The notes under the pieces are model-generated. The model was not told the DNA's origin. It saw nothing but the letters and a program-made list of their open reading frames with translations, and did no database searches. A DNA stretch of 64,000 bases, taken from Streptomyces sp. NBC_00490. GTDB taxonomy: Bacteria; Actinomycetota; Actinomycetes; Streptomycetales; Streptomycetaceae. Shown piece after piece: positions 1 through 6,623 of this stretch. The stretch lies in NCBI RefSeq assembly GCF_036013645.1, contig NZ_CP107869.1, forward strand, positions 6,820,001 through 6,884,000, in the 5' to 3' direction. The translations under genes and the position numbers were made by a program. Each line of letters starts with the position of its first letter. The stretch's first letter is position 1.

Positions 1-319
1 GTAAGCTCATGGCGAGTCGGGCAGTCTGTGGACCTGCCCGTTAAAGCACGACGTTGGGGCCATGATCTTCGAGGCTCGCGCCAAAGTGGCTGGCTAAAGT
101 CGTGGAGCCGACCGCCCCAGCCACGGGGCAACGGCCCCGGTAGCGAGGTAGCCCGCGGGGAACCGCCGCCGCGATCCGGCCTTCTCGGTAACACAAAGCG
201 TCGTTGACCTGGTGTGCGGCAATCCCCTGTACCTGATGACCCCGGTGCTTGGTTCTTGGCCGCTGCTGGTGGCGACGGGCGGGCGACGGTGCGCGGCCGG
301 TGGCGGAGACATAGAGGCG

Positions 320-350
320 GCGCGGCGGCGACCGACCGGCGCCGCCGCGC
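320..350. repeat. Perfect GC-rich hairpin, 11-bp stem
   Basis: Bases 320-330 (gcgcggcggcg) are the exact reverse complement of 340-350, with a 9-base loop. No U-tract follows on either strand, so a terminator role is uncertain. A single-strand origin or other replication structure of the element is possible but not shown. Confidence 0.4.
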
Positions 351-562
351 GTGCGCGGCCCTCGGTCCCCTGGGATCGATCCCGACTTCGTTGGGCGGCT
401 CGGGTCTTATGGTCTTGATGGGGTGTCTCGTGCTCGTGCGCCTTGTGGGTCCTGCGGGTGCTGATGGGTCTTCCATCCCTAGGCCGGATCGCGGCGGCGG
501 TTCCCCGCGGGCGTGCCCTGCGTTACCGGAGCAAGAGCCCCAGGTCATAGGGCGGTTGGTGT

Positions 563-588
563 TCGCGGCCGGTGCATGGCGGCCGCGA
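563..588. repeat. Perfect hairpin, 9-bp stem, upstream of the HD gene
   Basis: Bases 563-571 (tcgcggccg) pair exactly with 580-588 around an 8-base loop. It lies about 105 bp before the HD-domain gene. Function is unknown. Confidence 0.35.
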
Positions 589-693
589 GCGCAGCGAGCC
601 TTGATGAAGTAGGGAAACTCTTACCGCGCCAAGATTCGGAACGACTGGTGCCGGGCTGTCGGCCAAGCGTCCGACTCGGCTACGGTGCCGTTC

Positions 694-1254
694 ATGCCTT
701 CTGTACTGGACACGCCCCAGGGCGCGGCCGAACTGGCCGAGTCCCTGTTGCCCCCGCTCGGGAACCGCTGGCTGCACACTCAGGCCGTTGCGGCTCGTGC
801 TCGTGAGGTATCCGCGGCTGTGTCCGAAGAGGAACGCGAGCTGCTCGTTGCTGCTGCTTGGCTGCACGACATCGGCTACGCCCCGGAGCTGCGTGAGACG
901 GGGTTTCATCCCCTCGACGGTGCTCGCCACTTGGAACGGCTTGGAGCGCCGTCAAGGCTCGTGCGGCTGGTTGCTCATCACTCCGGAGCCGTGTACGAGG
1001 CGGAACAGCGTGGCCTCACAGACGAGCTGGCGGTGTATGAGCGGGAGGATTCCCCGGTAGCGGATGCGCTTGTCTGTGCCGACATGACGACTGGTCCAGC
1101 CGGGCAGTCCTTCGACTTCGATCAGCGCATTGACGAGATCCTGGAGCGCTACGAGCCGGGCAGTGAGGTGCACAGCGCAATCAGCAAAGCGCGGCCTTAC
1201 CTCGGTGCTGCTGTCGAGCGGACGCGCGCCCGTCTGGCTGATCAGCCGATGTAG
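694..1254 (+). CDS. HD-domain phosphohydrolase
   Basis: A 186-residue soluble protein of the HD metal-dependent phosphohydrolase superfamily. The signature is the His58-Asp59 pair in AAWLHDIGY. Further candidate metal ligands are His28 (RWLHTQAV), His95/His96 (RLVAHHSG) and the Asp in VCADMTTG. Substrate is unknown; family members act on nucleotides or cyclic nucleotides. The start could be GTG 685 or ATG 694. Neither has a ribosome binding site. A possible -10 box (TACGGT, 681-686) lies 7 bases before the ATG, so a leaderless transcript is plausible and I chose 694. It is convergent with the Nudix gene, and two nucleotide-type hydrolases side by side suggest an accessory metabolic or immunity role for the element. 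Confidence 0.75.
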   Translation: MPSVLDTPQGAAELAESLLPPLGNRWLHTQAVAARAREVSAAVSEEERELLVAAAWLHDIGYAPELRETGFHPLDGARHLERLGAPSRLVRLVAHHSGAVYEAEQRGLTDELAVYEREDSPVADALVCADMTTGPAGQSFDFDQRIDEILERYEPGSEVHSAISKARPYLGAAVERTRARLADQPM

Positions 1255-1712
1255 GGCTTCGGTCGGTTGGCCAAGCCGTGGTCAATCCGCATACGCATGG
1301 ATGGGTGAATGTTCAGCGCGTCCAGCTGGCTCGGTGGGACGAACGCTACTTCCTTGCTCTCGCTGCTGGTCCGCAACTCTCCGCCGACGATGCGTGCCGT
1401 GAAGCAGATCGAGAACTGTTGGCGGACCTCGCCGTCGTCGTACGCCAGCACGTGAGCGGGGTTGGTGTAGAGGCCGACCAGATCGGTCACCTCGACGTCG
1501 AACCCGGTCTCCTCTTTGGTCTCCCGTACGGCCGCATCGGCGGCTGACTCGCCGAGGTCGACTCCGCCGCCGGGCAGAGCCCACAGGTTGTTGTCGGTCT
1601 TGTGGATCAGTAGCACTTCCCCGGCGTCGTTGAGGGCCACGGCGGTCACGGAGGGGACGATGCTGTTCGCTTTCGGAGCGTTCGGATCGTTGAAGTAGTC
1701 GACTCGGGCCAT
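1242..1712 (-). CDS. Nudix hydrolase (Pif-like)
   Basis: A 156-residue Nudix hydrolase. The Nudix box is complete and spans residues 49-71: Gly49, Glu55, Arg63-Glu64, Glu67-Glu68, Gly70. It therefore should hydrolyse a nucleoside diphosphate linked to another moiety. The start is ATG 1712 (MARVDYF); the reading frame stays open to 1796, but that upstream part lies in a repeat and looks non-coding. In the AICE pSAM2 the Pif protein carries a Nudix motif and prevents redundant transfer between cells already holding the element. Position here favours a similar exclusion role, but I infer this from family and context only. It overlaps the end of the HD gene by 13 bp. Confidence 0.8.
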   Translation of the reverse strand: MARVDYFNDPNAPKANSIVPSVTAVALNDAGEVLLIHKTDNNLWALPGGGVDLGESAADAAVRETKEETGFDVEVTDLVGLYTNPAHVLAYDDGEVRQQFSICFTARIVGGELRTSSESKEVAFVPPSQLDALNIHPSMRMRIDHGLANRPKPYIG

Positions 1713-1748
1713 GCCTCCAGCGTCGCACGTTCGGCTACCGAACCGAGT

Positions 1749-1794
1749 CGGCCGGGGACCGGGTGCCGGTTCTGCCGGCGCCCGCAGCCCCGGC
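1749..1794. repeat. 46-bp direct repeat, copy 1 (intergenic)
   Basis: Bases 1749-1794 are identical to 5327-5372, an offset of 3578. This copy lies between the Nudix start and the regulator stop, where it makes up most of the 100-bp gap. The other copy is coding sequence within spdB, so this one looks like a transposed or recombined fragment of it. Confidence 0.85.
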
Positions 1795-1812
1795 ACCCAA
1801 GTGTGTCGCTGC

Positions 1813-2544
1813 CTACGCTGGTCGACCGCGCTCCCACGCGTAGTCGAAGCTCCGCATGTAGTGCCGGAACGTCCGGGCTCCGGGGATGTAGCGGAAGTGC
1901 AGAACTGGGTTCTGCCCGGCTGGTGCTCCGAGGACGTGAGGGTTCACCAACACGTCTTCGTCGAATCGGTAGATCGAGTTGTACAGAATTGTGTCGTGCA
2001 ACCTGATCTCGATGCCGGGTGTCGTAGCCGCCGGTTCGAGGTATCGCCGTGTGATCCGCGCTCGTGCGGCTAGGCCGTCGCCTATGCCCTCTTCTTCGCC
2101 ACGCTGGCGAACCATCTCGGATTCGGGGTCGCCCAACAGGACCCGCACCTGTGTTCCGGCCTTCGCCTTGTCGGCCAACTGGTAGGGAAGATCAGGGAAG
2201 CCGTCGAAAAGGAACGTCCCGCCGTAAACGAGGATGTCTACCTGATCCTTCGACTTCTCGATCAGCGACGACCACAGGGACGTGGGGACAGCGCCCCGGT
2301 GGGGGTAGTACGTGATCAGCTCGGATGAGCTTGCCGACTCGGCCTGCTTCTCAACGGTCGGCCAGAGGTAGACCTCGTCGACACCAAGGAAGCTCGCAGC
2401 CTTCCAGCGGTGTCCGCGGTGCGGGGTCCGGGCGGTAGTGATCCAGCGTTCCACGCTCTTCGGGTCCACTCCGACATGCTGCGCCAGAGACTGGATGGTC
2501 TCGCCCTTCGCTGAAATCGCCGCGCGCAGACGCTCGTTCGCCAT
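1813..2544 (-). CDS. XRE-type regulator with C-terminal PLD-like domain
   Basis: A 243-residue protein. Residues 1-60 form a helix-turn-helix of XRE type (IQSLAQHVGVDPKSVERW). Residues about 75-240 resemble a phospholipase-D-like fold without classical HKD motifs: a strand followed by a Gly/Val-rich turn (KAGTQVRVLLGDPES), then SIYRFDEDVLVNP. Such regulators are common in actinobacterial integrative elements (the family is probably DUF5919). It is likely the element's switch regulator, with the second domain sensing an unknown ligand. ATG 2544 has a good upstream gagaggg. It is divergent from the pra-like gene, and the gap between them carries an operator array, so auto-regulation is likely. 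Confidence 0.75.
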   Translation of the reverse strand: MANERLRAAISAKGETIQSLAQHVGVDPKSVERWITTARTPHRGHRWKAASFLGVDEVYLWPTVEKQAESASSSELITYYPHRGAVPTSLWSSLIEKSKDQVDILVYGGTFLFDGFPDLPYQLADKAKAGTQVRVLLGDPESEMVRQRGEEEGIGDGLAARARITRRYLEPAATTPGIEIRLHDTILYNSIYRFDEDVLVNPHVLGAPAGQNPVLHFRYIPGARTFRHYMRSFDYAWERGRPA

Positions 2545-2560
2545 GACGGGCCCTCTCTTG

Positions 2561-2609
2561 GGACGTCTCAGGGACGTTTTGACGATAGCTCAGACGTCCT
2601 CAAACGTCC
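2561..2609. promoter_or_regulatory. Operator array: two direct pairs of 8-bp half-sites in inverted orientation
   Basis: Four half-sites are visible: ggacgtct (2561-2568), ggacgttt (2572-2579), agacgtcc (2592-2599) and aaacgtcc (2602-2609). The first pairs perfectly with the third and the second with the fourth. Spacings are 11, 20 and 10 bp, so all sites lie on roughly the same face of the helix. A weaker fifth element (atgcgtcc) is at 2622-2629. The array lies between the XRE regulator and the divergent pra-like and transfer genes. It is the obvious candidate binding site for the XRE protein. Confidence 0.65.
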
Positions 2610-2705
2610 ATACGGGCCGTGATGCGTCCATCGCCCTTCGGGGTCTCCTGATCTCACCGACGAAACAGTCGGCGCCAACTCCCCGCTAGATCAGGAGAAC
2701 AGACC

Positions 2706-3062
2706 ATGCGTCAGATTCCCGTCGACACCACCGGTGCGATCGTGATGGTCGCCAAGAGTCCGCAGCCGAAGGTCAAGGACCGTCGTACCGGCGAGATCGC
2801 CACCGACGCTGAGACCGGTGCCACGCTGATGACCGTGGACGTGATGTTCGCGGCCAATGACGAGGTTGAGATCCTCTCCCTCACCGTCCCGGAGCCGGGC
2901 ATCACCGGTGAGCTGGCCATGGGTACCCCTGTGGCGCTGACCGGGGTGATCGCGCGGCCGTGGGAGAACGAGTTCAACGGCCAGAAGCGGCACGGGATCG
3001 CGTTCCGTGCGGTCGCCGTCACCTCGCTCGCCGCCGCTGCGTCGAAGCCGAAGGCGGCCTGA
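2706..3062 (+). CDS. Pra-like activator of AICE replication/excision
   Basis: A 118-residue protein, first gene of the rightward operon, with a strong ribosome binding site (aggaga) before ATG 2706. Recurring features of this AICE family are an N-terminal MRQIPVDTT, a middle KDRRTGEIATD segment and WENEFNGQKRHGIAFRA near the end. Proteins of this type are annotated in Streptomyces elements as plasmid replication, integration and excision activator, after Pra of pSAM2. I recall the family but could not align it, so the name is tentative. It sits directly under the operator array and 3 bp before the translocase gene, consistent with early induction of transfer. Confidence 0.5.
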   Translation: MRQIPVDTTGAIVMVAKSPQPKVKDRRTGEIATDAETGATLMTVDVMFAANDEVEILSLTVPEPGITGELAMGTPVALTGVIARPWENEFNGQKRHGIAFRAVAVTSLAAAASKPKAA

Positions 3063-3065
3063 ACC

Positions 3066-4406
3066 ATGGGGGAGCTGTTAGGGATCGTGCTCGCGGTCCT
3101 GGTCGGGCTGGCGCTGCTGCTTCGGTGGCGCCGTCCGGTCTGGTACTGGCTGAGCTTCGGCGTCACCCTCGCCATGTTGCGGGTGCGGTTCCGCTACGCC
3201 ACCACCATGGAGGCCTGCCGCCTGACCATGCCCGCTTCGCGGATGCGTCGCGCGGTGGCCCGCTGGGCAGGCAAGCCGGTTCCACCGCAGCGGGTGCCGC
3301 GCCTGTTGTGGATCAGGCCGACCCGGACCGGTGTCCGGCTGCGGATCAGGCTGTGGCCGGGGCAGGACGCGTTCGAGTTCTCCGCTGCATCTGATCGGCT
3401 GCGGCACTCCTTCGCCGTCCATCAGGTCACCTCGCGTGAGATAAAGCCGGGTGTCATCGAACTGACCCTGACCGGCTACGACGTCCTCAAGCGGGTGCAG
3501 ATGCCCGCCACCGTTGAGCGCGATGTGCTGAAGATCCCGGTCGCCCTGGTCGAGGACGGCACAGTCCATTACCGGGACTACCGGGAGGTTCCGCACTCGG
3601 TCACGGTCGGCGCCACGATGTCCGGCAAGTCCGTCACGCAGCGCACCGTGATCAAAGAACTCGCTGCCCAGCACGTCGCGTTGGTCGGCATCGACTGCAA
3701 GAAGATCGAGCTCGGGCCGTTCGCCCGCCGGTTCTCCGCGCTGGCCGACAACCCGGATGACGCGATGGAGTTACTCGAAGCACTCGTTGCCCGGATGGAG
3801 GGCATCTACGACGTGATCCGCATCGAGCAGCGGATCAGCGCCGACACCCCCGATGGGGAGATCGCCGCGAACATCTGGGACCTGCCCGTACACCTGCGGC
3901 CGGTGCCGATCGTGGTCACGATCGATGAGATCGCCGAACTCACCCTGAGCACAAAGAAGAACGACCCGCGCCGCGACCGGATCGTCAAAGCCCTGGTCCG
4001 CCTCGCCCAGCTCGGCCGGGCTGCGGGGATCTTCCTGGACATCTACGGCCAGCGCTTCGGCTCCGAACTCGGCGACGGGATCACCATGCTCCGTGCGCAA
4101 TTGACCGGCCGGATGGTGCACCGCGTCAACGACGAGTCCACCGCGAAGATGGCCTTCGGGGACATCTCCCCGCACGCGGTCTTCGCGGCCACGCAGATCC
4201 CCAACGACCGGCGCGGCATGGCGATCGTCGGCTACTCGACCGGCGAGTGGGTGCGCATCCGTACCCCGCACACCTCGATGCGGCGGGCCGTGTCCGCCTG
4301 CAACCGGCATGCGGACCTGACCCCGGACCTGCCGGAGCTGGCGCGCTTCCGCCCGCTGCTCGATCACGCGCCCATCGAGGCGCCCGCGGTGGCCCAAGCC
4401 GCCTGA
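3066..4406 (+). CDS. FtsK/SpoIIIE-type DNA translocase (TraSA/TraB-like)
   Basis: A 446-residue ATPase that should move double-stranded element DNA from donor to recipient mycelium, as the single-protein TraB/TraSA systems of Streptomyces do. Hydrophobic N-terminal segments at about residues 4-20 and 25-40 suggest membrane anchoring. Walker A is GATMSGKS (182-189) and Walker B is VVTIDEIAEL (283-292). The spacing fits the FtsK/SpoIIIE motor. ATG 3066 follows the previous stop by 3 bp, so the two genes are translationally coupled. No separate relaxase gene is seen, as expected for this conjugation type. Confidence 0.88.
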   Translation: MGELLGIVLAVLVGLALLLRWRRPVWYWLSFGVTLAMLRVRFRYATTMEACRLTMPASRMRRAVARWAGKPVPPQRVPRLLWIRPTRTGVRLRIRLWPGQDAFEFSAASDRLRHSFAVHQVTSREIKPGVIELTLTGYDVLKRVQMPATVERDVLKIPVALVEDGTVHYRDYREVPHSVTVGATMSGKSVTQRTVIKELAAQHVALVGIDCKKIELGPFARRFSALADNPDDAMELLEALVARMEGIYDVIRIEQRISADTPDGEIAANIWDLPVHLRPVPIVVTIDEIAELTLSTKKNDPRRDRIVKALVRLAQLGRAAGIFLDIYGQRFGSELGDGITMLRAQLTGRMVHRVNDESTAKMAFGDISPHAVFAATQIPNDRRGMAIVGYSTGEWVRIRTPHTSMRRAVSACNRHADLTPDLPELARFRPLLDHAPIEAPAVAQAA

Positions 4407-4490
4407 ACCCATCCCGTTCCACGGTCGGCGTGACCGCCTCGCGCCAAGTCCCTACCCGATCCATGCCTGATGGAAGGGAGATCGCTTCCC

Positions 4491-4694
4491 ATGTGCCCGC
4501 ACTGCGAGGACTTCGCCCGCACCGTCGAGATGCTCGCCGCCCTGGCCCTCTACTCCCACGTTGACGGCGCGGACATCGCCTTCATCGACGCCATGGGCCC
4601 GTCGCTGGCCGCATCCCTGCCCGCGCCGCCGCCCGGCACCCTCCCGCCCGGCTACAACCCGGACGACGGCCCCCAGTACCCCGGACAAGGGTGA
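4491..4694 (+). CDS. Small AICE protein with N-terminal CxxC
   Basis: A 67-residue protein beginning MCPHCEDFARTVEMLAAL. The CPHC at residues 2-5 could bind a metal or be redox-active. The rest is an Ala/Leu-rich helix and a Pro-rich tail. I chose ATG 4491 because the upstream in-frame ATG at 4470 sits inside the apparent ribosome binding site (gaaggga). It ends in a TGATG overlap with the next gene, so the two should be co-translated. Function is unknown. Small proteins like this are scattered through Streptomyces transfer regions. Confidence 0.6.
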   Translation: MCPHCEDFARTVEMLAALALYSHVDGADIAFIDAMGPSLAASLPAPPPGTLPPGYNPDDGPQYPGQG

Positions 4695-4885
4695 TGGCCG
4701 TGGCCACCGCGAGGAAGCCCGTCCGTCGCCGGACCGTCAAGCCGGAGCCGGTCAAGTGCACGCCGTGCGGCGGCACCGGGGAGGTCTCCCGCCCTGTCCG
4801 TGTCGGCCGCAAGGGCCGTGTCGTGGGCCAACAGACCGGGATGTGCCTGGCCTGCTTCGGCTCCGGCGAAGCCACCACCGACTGA
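4694..4885 (+). CDS. Small zinc-ribbon-like protein with two CxxCxGxG motifs
   Basis: A 63-residue basic protein. After a very basic N-terminus (ARKPVRRRTVK) come CTPCGGTGE and CLACFGSGE, two copies of the DnaJ-type CxxCxGxG motif separated by about 25 residues. Together they can bind one zinc ion. ATG 4694 overlaps the preceding stop. The role in transfer or replication is unknown; the basic N-terminus hints at nucleic-acid contact. Confidence 0.6.
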   Translation: MAVATARKPVRRRTVKPEPVKCTPCGGTGEVSRPVRVGRKGRVVGQQTGMCLACFGSGEATTD

Positions 4886-4959
4886 ACCGCCGGGGCTGGG
4901 CGGCCGGACACCGATCCCCGCCCCGCCCCTGGCCCAACACCCCTGAAGGAGGTGAGGAC

Positions 4960-5619
4960 ATGACCCGCCAACTCCGCTTCGATGCCGTGCTCATCCAGGC
5001 CGTGATTGCCGGGGCGCTGTCCTTCGCCCACCTGCACGACCTCGCCGCCGCGGCCGGGCAATCCGGCTGGAAGGCCTGGGCCTACCCGGTCTCCGTCGAC
5101 CTGCTGCTCGTCGCCGCCTGGCGCAGGCTGCGTACCGGCGGCTCGTCCCGCCTGGCCTGGTCCTGGTTCCTGATCGCCCTGGTCGCCTCGCTCGGCGCGA
5201 ACGTCGCCACCGCCGGATTCCTCGACCTGGCCCACCCTCCGGCCTGGCTGCGCTTCGGCATCGCCGGATGGCCCGCGCTCGCCTTCCTCGGCGGCACTCT
5301 CCTCGCCCACGCACCCTCGCCTGACCCGGCCGGGGACCGGGTGCCGGTTCTGCCGGCGCCCGCAGCCCCGGCCCCCCAACCCGACATCCAGCCGGAGCAG
5401 GCACCGCAGAGCATCACGCCCGCCGCCGACGAAGACACCCCCGCACTGCCCGCCGCCGACCCGGCCCCGCCGGTTCCTGCGGCGCTGGTGGACCACGCGC
5501 GCAAGGTCGCCGACGACCACCACGCACGCACCGGTAGCCCGATCGACACCGACACCCTGCGCGCCCGCCTCGGCGTTCCCGCCCCCATGGCCGACGCGAT
5601 CGCCGCCCAACTCACCTGA
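4960..5619 (+). CDS. spdB: SpdB-like spread protein (DUF2637)
   Basis: A 219-residue integral membrane protein. There are four hydrophobic segments at about residues 10-28, 40-55, 65-85 and 93-112, then a long Pro/Ala-rich cytoplasmic region and a C-terminal helical domain ending in ADAIAAQLT. DUF2637/SpdB proteins promote spread of conjugative plasmids between compartments of the recipient mycelium. ATG 4960 has a strong ribosome binding site (aaggaggtg). The second copy of the 46-bp direct repeat lies in its Pro/Ala-rich linker. The neighbouring TraB-like and small membrane proteins support the assignment. Confidence 0.75.
   Translation: MTRQLRFDAVLIQAVIAGALSFAHLHDLAAAAGQSGWKAWAYPVSVDLLLVAAWRRLRTGGSSRLAWSWFLIALVASLGANVATAGFLDLAHPPAWLRFGIAGWPALAFLGGTLLAHAPSPDPAGDRVPVLPAPAAPAPQPDIQPEQAPQSITPAADEDTPALPAADPAPPVPAALVDHARKVADDHHARTGSPIDTDTLRARLGVPAPMADAIAAQLT
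5327..5372. repeat. 46-bp direct repeat, copy 2 (inside spdB)
   Basis: Identical to 1749-1794. Here it encodes part of the Pro/Ala-rich linker of SpdB (GDRVPVLPAPAAP). Confidence 0.85.
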
Positions 5620-5638
5620 AATGAAAGGACGTTCACCC

Positions 5639-5833
5639 ATGGGTCTCTACCAGATCTGGAACGAGCTGCACCGCGTCGGCACCACCCACATCGGCGGCGG
5701 ACCCGACCGACGCACCGGCGAGATGAAGTACGTCGCCGCCTGCGAGTCCGAGGACTGCGGCTGGTCGTCCGCCTACGACACCTTCGAAGCCGCCTCCGTC
5801 GCCGCCCGCGGCCACGTCTGCCCCGTCCGCTGA
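5639..5833 (+). CDS. Small mobile-element transfer-type protein
   Basis: A 64-residue protein starting MGLYQIWNELHRVG. The C-terminal part has Cys residues and one His in the order CESEDC-x(n)-GHVC, which could form a small zinc site. Similar proteins are found next to spd genes in Streptomyces elements and are sometimes called mobile element transfer proteins or SpdA; that name is tentative. I used ATG 5639 rather than 5621 because aaagga at 5624-5629 is the likely ribosome binding site. Confidence 0.6.
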   Translation: MGLYQIWNELHRVGTTHIGGGPDRRTGEMKYVAACESEDCGWSSAYDTFEAASVAARGHVCPVR

Positions 5834-5847
5834 AAGGAGATCGCGCG

Positions 5848-6003
5848 ATGTCTATCCCGCTGTGGTTCTTCCTCGCCTGCCTTGGCTGGGTCGGCGTCAA
5901 GCTCATCCGCCCGCCCTGGTGGCTCGTCCTGGTCCTGCTGCTCGGCGGCTACCTCCTCGCCGACAGCGTCCTGGCCCCCGCCATCGACACCGCAACCAAG
6001 TAG
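5848..6003 (+). CDS. 51-residue membrane protein of the spread region
   Basis: ATG 5848 is preceded by a clear gaaaggag. The product is 51 residues, nearly all hydrophobic: MSIPLWFFLACLGWVGVK, then a charged Arg turn and a second segment WWLVLVLLLGGYLLADS. It should form two transmembrane helices in a hairpin. Function is unknown. Its place between the SpdA-like and SpdD-like genes suggests a spread role. Confidence 0.6.
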   Translation: MSIPLWFFLACLGWVGVKLIRPPWWLVLVLLLGGYLLADSVLAPAIDTATK

Positions 6004-6020
6004 AGAAGGGAGACCTCGTC

Positions 6021-6335
6021 ATGATCCGTCCAAAGGTCCCGGTCAACCCGATGCCGACCAGCTACGCCGCAACGCCCGCCGTCGTCGAGCCGACCGCCGT
6101 CATCCCCAGCAGCCCGCACGCCGCGCCGCCCGCCCCGACCGCTCCGCCGTCCCGGCCGGTCGTGCAGCTCACCCCCGGCACGGTCGTCGCCACCGCCGGG
6201 ATGGGCGTGGCCGTCGTGCTCGTCATCGGCGCGGTGCTCGTCTCGATGCTCCTCGCCGTCGCCATCACCGGCGCATCGGTCGCGATCTGTGCCGTGGTGA
6301 TCCGCTCGATCCTCGCCAGCGACACCCGACGCTAA
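6021..6335 (+). CDS. SpdD-like membrane protein
   Basis: A 104-residue protein. The N-terminal half is Pro/Ala-rich and disordered. The second half has one or two hydrophobic helices (VVATAGMGVAVVLVIGAVLV and LLAVAITGASVAICAVVI), ending in a short basic tail. ATG 6021 follows a gaaggga site. The shape matches SpdD-like proteins of Streptomyces plasmids and AICEs, which are thought to help intramycelial spread. Confidence 0.55.
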   Translation: MIRPKVPVNPMPTSYAATPAVVEPTAVIPSSPHAAPPAPTAPPSRPVVQLTPGTVVATAGMGVAVVLVIGAVLVSMLLAVAITGASVAICAVVIRSILASDTRR

Positions 6336-6422
6336 CCGGCCCCCGGGCGGCCTCAACCGCCAAGCATCAGCCGCCCGGGCGCCTTCCCCAACCGATCCAA
6401 TGAACCGGAAGGAACTCCCATC

Positions 6423-6623
6423 ATGACCGGCCCCAACCTGGCCCCGCAGTCCCTCACACGGGTCTGCCCGAGCTGCCACGGCTTCGCCTCTGCCGCTGTC
6501 ACCTCCGGCCTCAGCCGCGACCACCACGGCCACCTGCCCACGATCACCGTCGACTGCCCGGCCTGCCACGGCCACGGCACCGTTCCGGCTCGCGCCGTCC
6601 AGATGGCCGGGGGCCGCGCATGA
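6423..6623 (+). CDS. Small Cys-rich protein upstream of the replication initiator
   Basis: A 66-residue protein with CPSCHG (residues 15-20) and CPACHGHG (residues 45-52), a DnaJ-like pair of CxxCxG motifs. It is the second protein of this type in the element and probably binds one zinc ion. ATG 6423 has a ggaagga site upstream. Its stop overlaps the repSA start (ATGA), so it is likely co-translated with the initiator. Role unknown. Confidence 0.6.
   Translation: MTGPNLAPQSLTRVCPSCHGFASAAVTSGLSRDHHGHLPTITVDCPACHGHGTVPARAVQMAGGRA

Larger units (their letters stand above)
1..693. other. Leftmost non-coding stretch inside the integrated element
   Basis: I find no convincing gene here. The short ORFs on both strands lack ribosome binding sites and recognisable protein character. 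The stretch holds two strong perfect hairpins, listed separately, and some GC-rich low-complexity sequence. It lies inside the AICE, whose outer end was not found. I searched it by eye for a copy of the tRNA-Arg 3' end (the expected second attachment site) and saw none. Confidence 0.5.

Noticed and set aside
94..612. Short overlapping ORFs in the left non-coding region
   Set aside because: No ribosome binding sites, atypical amino-acid composition and no consistent third-position GC.
1..684. Second attachment site at the left edge
   Set aside because: No copy of the tRNA 3' segment such as ggattcgaacctgc was found by eye in this stretch.
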